The notes: generated by a model from the letters alone, not told the origin. A stretch of DNA of 9,539 nucleotides from Spirochaetia bacterium (GCA_025997755.1 BNVA01000073.1:1-9539); one strand, 5' to 3'; counted from the first letter of the stretch, positions 1 through 6,399 are shown. Numbers and translations: made by a program.

Positions 1-122
1 TTTCTCTTTTTTTTTTTTTTTCTTCTATTTTTCTCTCATCCCTTTTTTTTTTTTTTTTGTTTTTTTTTTTTTTCCTTTTATTTCCTTTTTTTTTCCTTTT
101 ATTTTTCCTTCTTTTTTCTCCT
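1..122. repeat. T-rich low-complexity tract at the window edge
   Basis: This stretch is almost entirely T with scattered C and a few A, G: several homopolymer runs exceed ten bases and short TTCC/CTTC units recur. On the minus strand it is a purine tract (A with some G) that follows directly on a lysine-codon-rich start resembling ribosomal protein S11. No conserved protein or RNA can be read in it. It most resembles low-quality or slipped sequence at a contig end. A genuine purine-rich tract is possible but unlikely, given the broken genes beside it. Confidence 0.7.
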
Positions 123-159
123 TCTTCTTCTCTTTCTTTTTTTTAACGTTAGAAGCCAC
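123..159 (-). pseudogene. rpsK: Probable 5' end of rpsK (30S ribosomal protein S11), truncated
   Basis: On the minus strand a GTG at 159 is preceded by a good Shine-Dalgarno GGAGG with 5-nt spacing. It reads MASNVKKKKEKK, a lysine-rich opening typical of bacterial S11, and then dissolves into homopolymeric A-rich sequence with no S11 core. An ATG three bases upstream (162) is the alternative start, but it sits only 2 nt from the Shine-Dalgarno. The position 96 nt downstream of the rpsM stop matches the standard rpsM-rpsK order, and this context is the main reason for the call. Only about 12 residues are recognisable, so similarity alone would not prove it. The gene is cut by the low-complexity tract. 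Confidence 0.45.
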
Positions 160-255
160 CATTTCCTCCGATCATAAATCCTCCTACAGCCTTTTTTAAC
201 CCTCTTATTTTGTACGAATAGGACAAAACCTTGCACCGCACGGTCAGCCTCTCTC

Positions 256-492
256 TTATTTCTTCTTTCCAGCAACGGTTTTTTTCTTACCCTTGCGTGT
301 TCTGGCGTTTGTACGTGTTCTCTGTCCACGCAACGGTAAGCCCTTGCGGTGTCTAAGACCACGATAGCAGCCTATGTCCATAAGCCGCTTTATATTTAAA
401 GCAACCTCTGTGCGTAATCTACCTTCAACCTTGTAATCACTTTCAATTAAGCGCCTTAGTTCATTCAACTCTTCCGCAGAAAGATCGTTGAT
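256..492 (-). pseudogene. rpsM: rpsM (30S ribosomal protein S13), C-terminal part only, inverted relative to rpoA
   Basis: The minus-strand frame reads an S13 from [12 protein letters not shown] through the family-defining segments [26 protein letters not shown] and [18 protein letters not shown] to its stop at 256. S13 is a small-subunit head protein that contacts the P-site tRNA and the subunit bridge through its basic C-terminal tail, and that tail is intact. About 78 residues are present against roughly 120 in the family, so the first ~45 (N-terminal helices) are missing. Homology stops at about 492, where the plus-strand secY fragment begins. The three codons upstream (MRH) belong to the junction, so the ATG at 501 is not a real start. 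The orientation is opposite to rpsD and rpoA, contrary to the usual co-directional cluster. Confidence 0.9.
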
Positions 493-1092
493 ATGCCGCA
501 TAACATCTATTTTTTTGCGGGCGGCGCTTTTTCAAACTTTTCTGTGTTTATGCTGGGCATAATGCCCTACATTTCTATGTCGATTATTATGCAGTTACTT
601 TTAATTGTGTTCCCTACGTTGAAAAAGATTTCGCAGGAAGAAGGCGGCAGAAAAAAAATACAAATGTATCAACGCTACGGAACTGTCGTGGTTTGTTTAA
701 TACAGTCTTTTGCGGTAACACAATATGCGCAGAGTATTTCCCGCAGCGTGGACAATCTACTTAGTATGAGTTTGCTTTCATTTACATTGGTGGCAATGCT
801 TTCGGTAACGACCGGTACGATGCTGTTGATGTGGATGGGTGAACAGATAACAAAACGGGGAATAGGAAACGGAATATCACTATTGATCTTTGCCGGTATA
901 GTCGCCCGTCTGCCTAGCGCGGTTATAGAGTTGGGCGGACATGTTAGGAACGGTGATCTTAACCTTGTATTTGTGGTAATTGTTTTTATAATGTTTGTAG
1001 CGGTTGTCACCTTAGTTGTTTTTGAACAGCAAGGGCAGCGTAAAATTACCGTGCATTATGCAAAGCGTGTTGTCGGCAGGCGTATGTACGGC
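493..1092 (+). pseudogene. secY: secY internal fragment (SecYEG translocase channel subunit), fused to rpsD
   Basis: This is the first 200 codons of a 321-codon open frame. It shows SecY hallmarks in order: [13 protein letters not shown] and LGIMPYISMSIIMQLL (plug region and TM2), the EEGGRKKIQ cytoplasmic loop, YGTVVVCLIQSFAV (TM3), the MWMGEQITKRGIGNGISLLIF segment (TM4 and start of TM5), and FEQQGQRKITVHYAKRVVGRRMYG (start of the C4 loop). SecY forms the protein-conducting pore in the inner membrane and is normally ~430-450 residues. Here the N-terminus (TM1) and everything after the C4 loop (TM6-10) are absent. No Shine-Dalgarno precedes the ATG at 493, which lies in the junction with inverted rpsM. 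The frame runs uninterrupted into S4 sequence at residue 201. A functional SecY cannot be made from this piece. Confidence 0.92.
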
Positions 1093-1458
1093 GAGAATTT
1101 GTTTGTACTTTTGGAGCGGCGGCTTGATAATGTTGTTTATAGAATGAGATTTGCTGCTAGCAGGAGTCAGGCAAGGCAGCTTGTCCTGCATAGTCATATC
1201 CTTGTAAACGGCAAAAAAGTTAATATACCTTCTTTTTTGGTCAAGCCGGAAGATACTATCGAGATAAAAGAAAAAAGTAAAAATCTTCCCATGGTTAAAG
1301 AGGCTTTAAAGGAATATGGTAAATCCGGTGTTATGCCTTGGCTGCAGCTTGATCCTGATGCCATGAAAGGAAAATACCTTGCATCGCCCAGGCGGAGTGA
1401 TATTACTGACCTTACAGATATTAAAGAACAGATGATAGTAGAATATTATTCTAAATAG
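1093..1458 (+). pseudogene. rpsD: rpsD (30S ribosomal protein S4), C-terminal 121 residues, 5' part lost
   Basis: From ENLFVLLERRLDNVVYR onward the frame is S4: the S4 RNA-binding domain (SRSQARQLV, HILVNGKKVNIPSF, VKPEDTIEIKEKSK) and then the C-terminal region ending VEYYSK. S4 is a primary 16S rRNA-binding protein that nucleates small-subunit assembly and often represses its own operon. The family is ~200 residues, so the first ~85 (N-terminal domain) are missing and replaced in frame by secY sequence. The end is intact, and rpoA follows after 15 nt, the normal neighbour. One oddity is an arginine where the family almost always has glycine (YRMRF versus YRMGF), which a single G-to-A change explains. 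Confidence 0.92.
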
Positions 1459-1473
1459 GAATAAGGAGAACGG

Positions 1474-2529
1474 ATGTCAAGAAGAAATTTGCTCGGAGGA
1501 TTCAAGAAACCAAAAACCAGGATTCTTGAAACGGGTGAGCTTTATAATAACTATGGAAAATTCACTGCTGCCCCGTTTGAGCCGGGTTTTGGTACAACAA
1601 TCGGTAATACATTGCGGCGTGTACTTCTTTCTTCAATCCAAGGGTATGCGGTAACCGCTATTCGGGTTGTTTCTTATGGTGAAGACGGTACGCCTCATAC
1701 CATTTCAAGCGAGTTGGAAACCATACCAAATATTGTTGAAGATACACTCGAAGTTATAAATAATTTAAAACAGATACGAATAAGGTTACCTGAGGATAGT
1801 GAACAGGAAGTTGTACAGTATGAATGGAAGGGGAAAAACCAGATATTCAGTGATGATTTTGTAAAAGCCGGTAAGATTGAAGTTATGAACCCCAATCTGC
1901 ATATAATGACGTTAATGGATAACGCGCATATTGAATTAGAGGTTCAAGTGAATTTAGGCAGGGGTTATGTACCGTCGGAAGTTAATGCGCAGCATCTGGA
2001 AGTTATAGGTACAATTCCTATTGATTCGATTTATTCGCCTGTTAAAAAGGTGAAGTACTCAGTGGAACCTACTAGGGTAGGGCAGCGCAGTGATTATGAT
2101 CAGCTTGTTCTTGAAATATGGACGGACGGTACTATTAGACCAGAAGATGCTCTGGCGGAAGCCGCTAAGATAGCAAAAGATCATTTTTCGTTGTTTATAA
2201 ATTTTGATGAAAATTCATTTGGAGTTGATGATGAAATAGACGAAGGCGACGAACAGGTACGGCAGCTTATGTCTACACCTGTTGAAGAACTTGAATTGAC
2301 GGTTAGGTCATCAAATTGTCTGCGTCTTGCGAACATAAAAACGATTGGCGAGTTGATCCGCAAGAGCGAAGATGATCTAAGCAAAACAAGGAATTTTGGA
2401 AAAAAGTCGCTGGAAGAGATCAAAGAAAAACTTCAAGATTGGAATCTATCGCTTGGAATAACAAATAGCAATGAGCTAAAAAATGCCGTAAAAATCGGCT
2501 CTAAAAAGGAAATAGAAGATGAAGCATAA
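1474..2529 (+). CDS. rpoA: DNA-directed RNA polymerase subunit alpha
   Basis: RpoA is the 351-residue subunit that dimerises to start RNA polymerase assembly and whose C-terminal domain binds UP elements and activators. The N-terminal domain carries the diagnostic [20 protein letters not shown] (residues 35-54) and the [17 protein letters not shown] region. An acidic linker follows (about 251-262). The C-terminal domain reads [20 protein letters not shown] and [14 protein letters not shown], so the residues equivalent to E. coli R265, N268 and C269 are present (R278, N281, C282). Length is slightly above the usual ~315-345 because of a charged C-terminal tail. The ATG at 1474 has Shine-Dalgarno AAGGAG at 1463-1468. 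The gene sits 15 nt after rpsD and overlaps rplQ by 11 nt, which implies translational coupling. The reading frame is intact throughout. Confidence 0.98.
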   Translation: MSRRNLLGGFKKPKTRILETGELYNNYGKFTAAPFEPGFGTTIGNTLRRVLLSSIQGYAVTAIRVVSYGEDGTPHTISSELETIPNIVEDTLEVINNLKQIRIRLPEDSEQEVVQYEWKGKNQIFSDDFVKAGKIEVMNPNLHIMTLMDNAHIELEVQVNLGRGYVPSEVNAQHLEVIGTIPIDSIYSPVKKVKYSVEPTRVGQRSDYDQLVLEIWTDGTIRPEDALAEAAKIAKDHFSLFINFDENSFGVDDEIDEGDEQVRQLMSTPVEELELTVRSSNCLRLANIKTIGELIRKSEDDLSKTRNFGKKSLEEIKEKLQDWNLSLGITNSNELKNAVKIGSKKEIEDEA

Positions 2530-2941
2530 GCGAGGTTTTAACCCTTTAGAGCGTATGGCGGCGCACCGCAAGGCGCTGCACAGGAATATGGTAACGTCGT
2601 TGTTCAGATACGAACGCATACGTACAACTAAGGCAAAGGCGCTTGAAATTCGGCGCAGTGCGGAAAAGCTTATAACTAGGGCAAAGGTTGATTCCGTTCA
2701 TAACAGACGCATAGTTTCCGCACGTCTTTTTGACGAGGGAATTGTTGCAAAACTTTTTACTGATATTGCGGTTCGTATGAAGGAAAGAAACGGCGGGTAT
2801 ACAAGAGTGATAAAACTAGGTGAGCGGTATGGCGATGCCGCCGAGGTTGTGATACTTGAATTAGTGGATTATAAACTCGATACTTCTGAAAAATCTGCTT
2901 CTAAGAAAAAGAAGGGAGATAAAAATGTCCAAAGCGCATAG
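2519..2941 (+). CDS. rplQ: 50S ribosomal protein L17
   Basis: L17 is a large-subunit protein located near the polypeptide exit tunnel. The protein is 140 residues and shows the family opening [23 protein letters not shown], the [25 protein letters not shown] block, and the [24 protein letters not shown] closing strand (about residues 94-118). A lysine-rich tail of roughly 20 residues extends beyond the conserved core. The ATG at 2519 lies inside the end of rpoA (11-nt overlap), with an AAGGA at 2506-2510 as Shine-Dalgarno. The order rpoA-rplQ is nearly universal in bacteria, so this is the normal end of the alpha operon. The last 17 nt overlap the start of the small zinc-ribbon gene downstream. 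Confidence 0.97.
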   Translation: MKHKRGFNPLERMAAHRKALHRNMVTSLFRYERIRTTKAKALEIRRSAEKLITRAKVDSVHNRRIVSARLFDEGIVAKLFTDIAVRMKERNGGYTRVIKLGERYGDAAEVVILELVDYKLDTSEKSASKKKKGDKNVQSA

Positions 2942-3104
2942 AGGAAAGGGAATACGGGAGTTATTCCAAAGAGGCAGAGGCGTATGTCCTGTTTGTAAAA
3001 GAGAAAATGTAAAAGTTCTTTATGAACATGAAAGCGGTGAAACAAAGGTAAAAATTTGTAAGACTTGCCGCGCCGCCCTGAAACATGGAAAGAAAAGCAT
3101 ATAA
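2925..3104 (+). CDS. Small four-cysteine zinc-ribbon protein, function unknown
   Basis: This 59-residue protein starts [19 protein letters not shown] and ends with a lysine-rich tail. It has two CxxC knuckles, CPVC at residues 21-24 and CKTC at 45-48, spaced as in a rubredoxin-like zinc ribbon. The basic N- and C-termini would suit nucleic acid or ribosome binding. The ATG at 2925 has a Shine-Dalgarno AGGGAG at 2913-2918 and lies within the last 17 nt of rplQ, so it is very probably translated with the ribosomal operon. The spacing, start signal and cysteine pattern support a real gene. It does not match a ribosomal protein I recognise: L33, L36 and S14 also use CxxC pairs but differ in the rest of the sequence. 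A role near the ribosome or RNA polymerase is inferred only from position and charge. Confidence 0.85.
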   Translation: MSKAHRGKGIRELFQRGRGVCPVCKRENVKVLYEHESGETKVKICKTCRAALKHGKKSI

Positions 3105-3142
3105 TTATTCTTAAAAGCCGATTGGCTAATAAACATATAAAT

Positions 3143-3688
3143 TTGAAAAAAATATTTTTGTTGTTATGTTTTAGCGGTTTTTTTTACACAGTGTTTTCCG
3201 TAGGCGCTCAGACTGCACAATCGGAATTTACAGGTGTTGTTCCGCAAGTTTTAGTACGTCCCATATTAGAAGAAAACCCTATATACCCTTTTGATTCGGT
3301 TATCGGCACTTTAAGCAAAGGCGCTGTTTCCGATACACAATTTAGGTTTGCTCAGGATGTACTTCAAGATGTTCTTATAAAAGCGGTAAAATCCGTTCGA
3401 TTTGCAAATTTACCAAGTAGTGTAGTTGATGATCTGATGAAAAATGTTGTAGAAGTTGCCCCAGAAAAATTCCGCTTGGGCGGCGGCAAGGAAGAGGTTG
3501 ACGGCAGCATTTCATTTTTATTTAGACTGGTTGGCAAAGAGCTTAATGCCGCAGGTGAGTTGTATATCCGATCCGGCGATGACAACAAATGGATACTTGA
3601 AGATTTTATTATTGAAGACCCATCGCCGGTAAACTCCGGCAGCAAGATACACGATTATAACTATTCGCCTTACGAGCGCTTTTATTAA
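3143..3688 (+). CDS. Secreted or periplasmic protein of unknown function
   Basis: About 181 residues from a TTG at 3143: a signal-peptide-like start (LKKIFLLLCFSGFFYTVFSVGAQ, with two lysines, a hydrophobic core and a possible AxA-type cleavage near VGAQTAQ) followed by a soluble domain. The frame stays open back to a TTG at 3065, but that part overlaps the zinc-ribbon gene and spoils the signal peptide, so the later TTG is preferred. No in-frame ATG exists in this region and no clear Shine-Dalgarno is visible, so the start is uncertain. The mature part has a helical middle (about residues 70-110) and a charged strand-rich end with SFLFRLVGKELNAAGELYIR. I do not recognise a family. It follows the zinc-ribbon gene by 38 nt and may be the last gene of the operon. 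Its stop overlaps that of the convergent gene. Confidence 0.75.
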   Translation: MKKIFLLLCFSGFFYTVFSVGAQTAQSEFTGVVPQVLVRPILEENPIYPFDSVIGTLSKGAVSDTQFRFAQDVLQDVLIKAVKSVRFANLPSSVVDDLMKNVVEVAPEKFRLGGGKEEVDGSISFLFRLVGKELNAAGELYIRSGDDNKWILEDFIIEDPSPVNSGSKIHDYNYSPYERFY

Positions 3689-4170
3689 ATTTGCCTGTAC
3701 ATTTGATCGGTTAGAGGTTCTTTGGAAATAAGCACGGAACAATTTGCTTCAATCATTACATTGCGATGAATGTTTGAGATTATATCCTGAGGCTCGCGGT
3801 CTTTTTCCCAGCCGCCCAGAATTATTAGGTCGGCTTTTTTTTCCGCCGCAGCGTTTACGATCTCCGTGCAAACCGCGCCGGTGCGTAATTCCGTTTCAAT
3901 TTTAACTCCGCGCGCTTTTGAAAGTTCATCGACAAACGAAAGATAACGTTTACCGTTAGCCGTTAAATTTTGCTCGTAGTCGCTGCTTTCTTCCCGAACA
4001 AAAACATTGACTGATGCAAGCTGACATATAGTATCTGTGTCTACAACATAAACGGCGGTAAGCCGGCATTTGTTGTGCTTAGCCAGCATTATCGCGTACT
4101 TTGCCGCATGCACGGACGCGCCGGAACCGGAAATTGCTACAATAATATTTGTTATAAGTGGCTTTTGCAT
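3685..4170 (-). CDS. Universal stress protein (UspA) family protein
   Basis: This 161-residue single-domain cytoplasmic protein has the Usp alpha/beta fold pattern: strand 1 TNIIVAISGS, helix ASVHAAKYAIMLAKHN, strand 2 CRLTAVYVVD, the RTGAVCTEIVNAAAEKKADLIILGG segment (residues 97-120), and a final strand CSVLISK. Usp proteins bind ATP or act as nucleotide-independent stress modulators. Here the usual ATP-binding signature (G-2x-G-9x-G-S/T) after strand 4 is largely missing: the region reads GGWEKDREPQDIISNIHRN, so it may not bind ATP. That is inferred from motif loss only. The Shine-Dalgarno AGAAGG (minus strand) lies a few bases before the ATG. It starts 11 nt after the stop of the 601-residue gene, so the two are probably one operon. 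Confidence 0.88.
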   Translation of the reverse strand: MQKPLITNIIVAISGSGASVHAAKYAIMLAKHNKCRLTAVYVVDTDTICQLASVNVFVREESSDYEQNLTANGKRYLSFVDELSKARGVKIETELRTGAVCTEIVNAAAEKKADLIILGGWEKDREPQDIISNIHRNVMIEANCSVLISKEPLTDQMYRQI

Positions 4171-4181
4171 TATACCTTCTT

Positions 4182-5987
4182 TTAAAAAAATATTTTTATG
4201 TGTTCCAAATCCGTTTTGTTGATAAGTTTTACCATCATAACTCTTTCCGATGCCGAATATGCCCAGCCCGGAGAATTATAGTCCTCAAATTGAGGATCAG
4301 AGCGGTAGTCCATATCACGCATCTGTATTTTTGAGAAGGGGCGTAATCCTAAAATAAACAAGTAATGCGGCTGATTAAGGGGAAACCTGATGCCGAAATC
4401 CAGTACGCCGTTTGTAAACGATGCTCCTATTGCCGGGGACATAGTCCAAATCCATACATTACGCATAACGGTTCCGGCTCCAACAGTATGAGGGTAAAAA
4501 TCGGATAGACGGAGCATGGGGTAAACATTTACCGAAGAAATCAATTTTGTTTTTTCGGCCGGTACAAAACCTTGTCCGGAAAACTCCAGTTTTTCGGGCA
4601 GCTCTAATTTTTCTGTTGTAAGGTCAAGACAAGAAAGAACAATAGACCTGCCGACAGCCGCCCATTCGCTGTTAGAGCACGCTTCCCCATAGGCGGTAAC
4701 AGCAATTCCAAGACGCAGGTTGTACATAACATCAACAGAATTACCCTGCATAACAAAAATCTTTTTACCTTCTTCGGTTTTTATTAAATCGTCGGCCATA
4801 AGAGCAAGGCATATTTCGACATATTTGTTAAAAGGGTTATACGTATCCTTATTCCATGTGTCCCATGTAATCCAGCCTTCAAAAATACCGGCGCAAAGAT
4901 CACTGGTTATACGTTCCGGGGGCAGTGAATTTATGAAATTAATGCCGTCTTTAAATAGGGTATCATTGCTGCGCTGGGCTAGATACTCAAAAGCCCAATC
5001 TTTTCTTAAAAAATCTATTGGGTTATCTTTTAAAATTGATGTTAGTTCATCTGTCTTTTCACGTTCGGCGGCAACGATACTACGCAAGGCAATATCAAGG
5101 CGTCCCAAAAACGGCGAAGAACGGTACGTCCGGTTGGGGCTATTACGGAAAGAAGCGGGAATGTTGTCAACTGCGGAATGCAGGCTGCCCCTTCGTGCCG
5201 CTTCTGCAACATAGTTCATTATCAAAGTTTCGTCATTACCACCCGCAAAAACTTGTTTTTCCCAAGCGGCAAAGGTATTGTCACACCAGAGAACAAGAAT
5301 CTCGTCATAGCGTGTTTTTTGCATAGCGCCTGAAATAATATATTCAACAGGATTAAATGTATGTTCTTCCGGCAAAATACGGTATGCAACAACAGGGTCA
5401 TTGTGGCTTACCGCTATAGTCTTCTCCTCTATATCAATTATGTCGCGGTCAAACGTATAATCCTGATTGTTGTATCTGACTAAAAACGAAAAGGCATCGT
5501 CTTTAATGATCTTTGTTTTTTTTAAGGGTTTAAACGGAATGTTTATGCTGGACGTTACAGGATCTATAACGCCGCTTATTATCAGCTCATCTCTCCCTTC
5601 AACCCCCTGAACATAGAAAGACACCTCCTGCCCGTCGGAAAGCTTAAAACGTACAGCCTCGTTTGAAGGGATCATAGCAACCGGACTTAACGGAATTTTA
5701 TTCCCCTCCAAATCTATTTTCGCCAAGCCATTTGAGTGTGTAGACGAAAGAATAAATTCCATTCCGCCGAATACCACGCTTACCCCGTCCTCAATAGGGT
5801 ATTCGACATTTAAAATTCCGCGCTGTTTTATATTTGAATCTTTTTGGAAGCTGCCGCTTATGCGCAGATCGCCTAACGAATGATTAAAAGACCCCATTCT
5901 TGCAAATTGAACAAACGCCAATAAAAAGAATACGGCGCAGTAGAGAACCAGAAGCTCCAAAATTTTTACAGTGATACGTTTCTTCAT
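4182..5987 (-). CDS. Large membrane-anchored protein of unknown function
   Basis: A 601-residue protein with a short basic N-terminus and one transmembrane segment or uncleaved signal anchor (about residues 8-29), so most of it should lie in the periplasm. Residues ~38-215 are rich in short strands (LGDLRISGSF, VSVVFGGMEFILSS, FSFLVRYNNQDYTF). Residues ~220-460 are mainly helical with many Trp and Leu. The last ~120 residues return to strands and aromatic-rich loops (LSDFYPHTV, NVWIWTMSPAIGASF). I recognise no domain and no catalytic motif. The start at 5987 is chosen because it gives the full membrane segment; the Shine-Dalgarno is weak. The downstream partner is the Usp gene. The upstream same-strand sequence is a permease remnant. 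It could be a spirochaete-specific envelope protein, but that is inference. Confidence 0.85.
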   Translation of the reverse strand: MKKRITVKILELLVLYCAVFFLLAFVQFARMGSFNHSLGDLRISGSFQKDSNIKQRGILNVEYPIEDGVSVVFGGMEFILSSTHSNGLAKIDLEGNKIPLSPVAMIPSNEAVRFKLSDGQEVSFYVQGVEGRDELIISGVIDPVTSSINIPFKPLKKTKIIKDDAFSFLVRYNNQDYTFDRDIIDIEEKTIAVSHNDPVVAYRILPEEHTFNPVEYIISGAMQKTRYDEILVLWCDNTFAAWEKQVFAGGNDETLIMNYVAEAARRGSLHSAVDNIPASFRNSPNRTYRSSPFLGRLDIALRSIVAAEREKTDELTSILKDNPIDFLRKDWAFEYLAQRSNDTLFKDGINFINSLPPERITSDLCAGIFEGWITWDTWNKDTYNPFNKYVEICLALMADDLIKTEEGKKIFVMQGNSVDVMYNLRLGIAVTAYGEACSNSEWAAVGRSIVLSCLDLTTEKLELPEKLEFSGQGFVPAEKTKLISSVNVYPMLRLSDFYPHTVGAGTVMRNVWIWTMSPAIGASFTNGVLDFGIRFPLNQPHYLFILGLRPFSKIQMRDMDYRSDPQFEDYNSPGWAYSASERVMMVKLINKTDLEHIKIFF

Positions 5988-6008
5988 CTGTAAAATGGTA
6001 GCAAATTC

Positions 6009-6027
6009 GGCTAGATTCGTGCTAGCC
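6009..6027. repeat. Short inverted repeat at the end of the permease remnant
   Basis: GGCTAG (6009-6014) and CTAGCC (6022-6027) form a perfect 6-bp inverted repeat around a 7-nt loop. It coincides with the point where recognisable permease sequence ends, and lies just upstream of the 601-residue gene on the minus strand. There is no T-run after it on either strand, so it is not an obvious terminator. It could be chance at this length. Confidence 0.4.
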
Positions 6028-6341
6028 CACTTTAAATGAATGTCCCCATTGATTGATGAGGAGCCACTCCAAGCCCGTCTGTGTGCCTACCATCTCGGCC
6101 ACAGCGAGCATACAGAATGACATTTTCCAAGGCTATTCGTAAACGGTTAAAAACGGACGCAAAAACGTCAGAAATTATTTTTTGTTTGGAGGAAAAAAGT
6201 CCGGTAACTTATAGCCTTAGCCGTTTTGATCAAAACCGGTTCGATGTTATGCGTTCCTTCGATGGCGTTATATAGGAACGTCCATACACAAACCCACGAT
6301 ACAACGGCTATGTTTATTTCCATAAATTTCTCCATAAACAT
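6022..6341 (-). pseudogene. Decayed fragment of a NitT/TauT-type (SsuC/TauC-like) ABC transporter permease
   Basis: Translating the minus strand piecewise recovers an ABC permease in the correct order. Frame 1 (6341-6168) gives INIAVVSWVCVWTFLYN then AIEGTHNIEPVLIKTAKAI, matching the family's cytoplasmic coupling segment (N-T-I-x-G-V-R-x-V-D-P-x-L-x-x-x-A-x-x-x-G). A second frame then gives DVFASVFNRLRIALE, matching the LP-A-xxIF-x-GLRIAL stretch. A third frame (to the stop at 6022-6024) gives MLAVAEMVGTQTGLEWLLINQ, matching AEMVGAxxGLGxLL. The frame changes fall at runs of A (minus strand) near 6172-6182 and 6127-6130. About 107 codons remain of ~250: the first half and the last ~50 residues are gone. 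This is best read as a pseudogene. The homopolymer shifts alone could be sequencing errors, but the missing ends could not. Confidence 0.75.
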
Positions 6342-6356
6342 ACTACTTACATAGTT

Positions 6357-6385
6357 ATACTAAGAATAATTAAAAAATTTGTCAA
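6357..6385 (-). promoter_or_regulatory. Candidate sigma70-type promoter reading leftward
   Basis: On the minus strand TTGACA (6385-6380) is followed after 17 bp by TAGTAT (6362-6357), four of six matches to TATAAT. It would transcribe through the permease remnant toward the 601-residue gene and the Usp gene, giving a leader of about 360 nt if it serves them. The -35 is the left arm of the palindrome at 6380-6399, so a factor bound there would block it. Confidence 0.5.
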
Positions 6386-6399
6386 TAGCTTTATTGACA
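6380..6399. promoter_or_regulatory. Perfect 20-bp palindrome, probable operator between divergent transcription units
   Basis: TGTCAATA (6380-6387) and TATTGACA (6392-6399) are exact reverse complements separated by GCTT. Each arm contains the consensus -35 hexamer TTGACA on its own strand. The palindrome lies between a leftward unit (remnant, 601-residue gene, Usp) and the rightward SIS gene. A dimeric repressor bound here could control both. The regulator is unknown; the arms resemble no operator I can name with confidence. A matching -10 for the rightward TTGACA is weak, and a TATACT at 6356-6361 is an alternative rightward -10 without a clear -35. Confidence 0.6.

Noticed and set aside
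99..362. Minus-strand 87-residue ORF ending in an arginine/lysine-rich run
   Set aside because: It is an alternative frame through rpsM and the low-complexity tract; the S13 frame explains the conserved sequence and the basic tail is translated purine repeat.
493..1458. A single 321-residue fusion gene
   Set aside because: It is an internal SecY piece joined to the end of S4, with no real start and no ribosome-binding site; treated as two truncated genes at an artefact-like junction.
3065..3142. N-terminal extension of the secreted protein from TTG 3065
   Set aside because: It overlaps the zinc-ribbon gene by 40 nt and places charged residues before the signal peptide; the TTG at 3143 gives a normal secretion signal.
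3625..3640. GCCGG/CCGGC hairpin as a terminator for the secreted-protein gene
   Set aside because: The stem is only 5 bp, lies inside the coding region, and has no T-run after it.
4720..5326. Plus-strand ORFs of 164 and 102 residues
   Set aside because: They lie wholly within the 601-residue minus-strand gene, in shadow frames, with no recognisable domain or start signal.
6081..6275. Plus-strand 64-residue ORF
   Set aside because: It is antisense to the permease remnant, which carries recognisable family signatures; no Shine-Dalgarno is seen.
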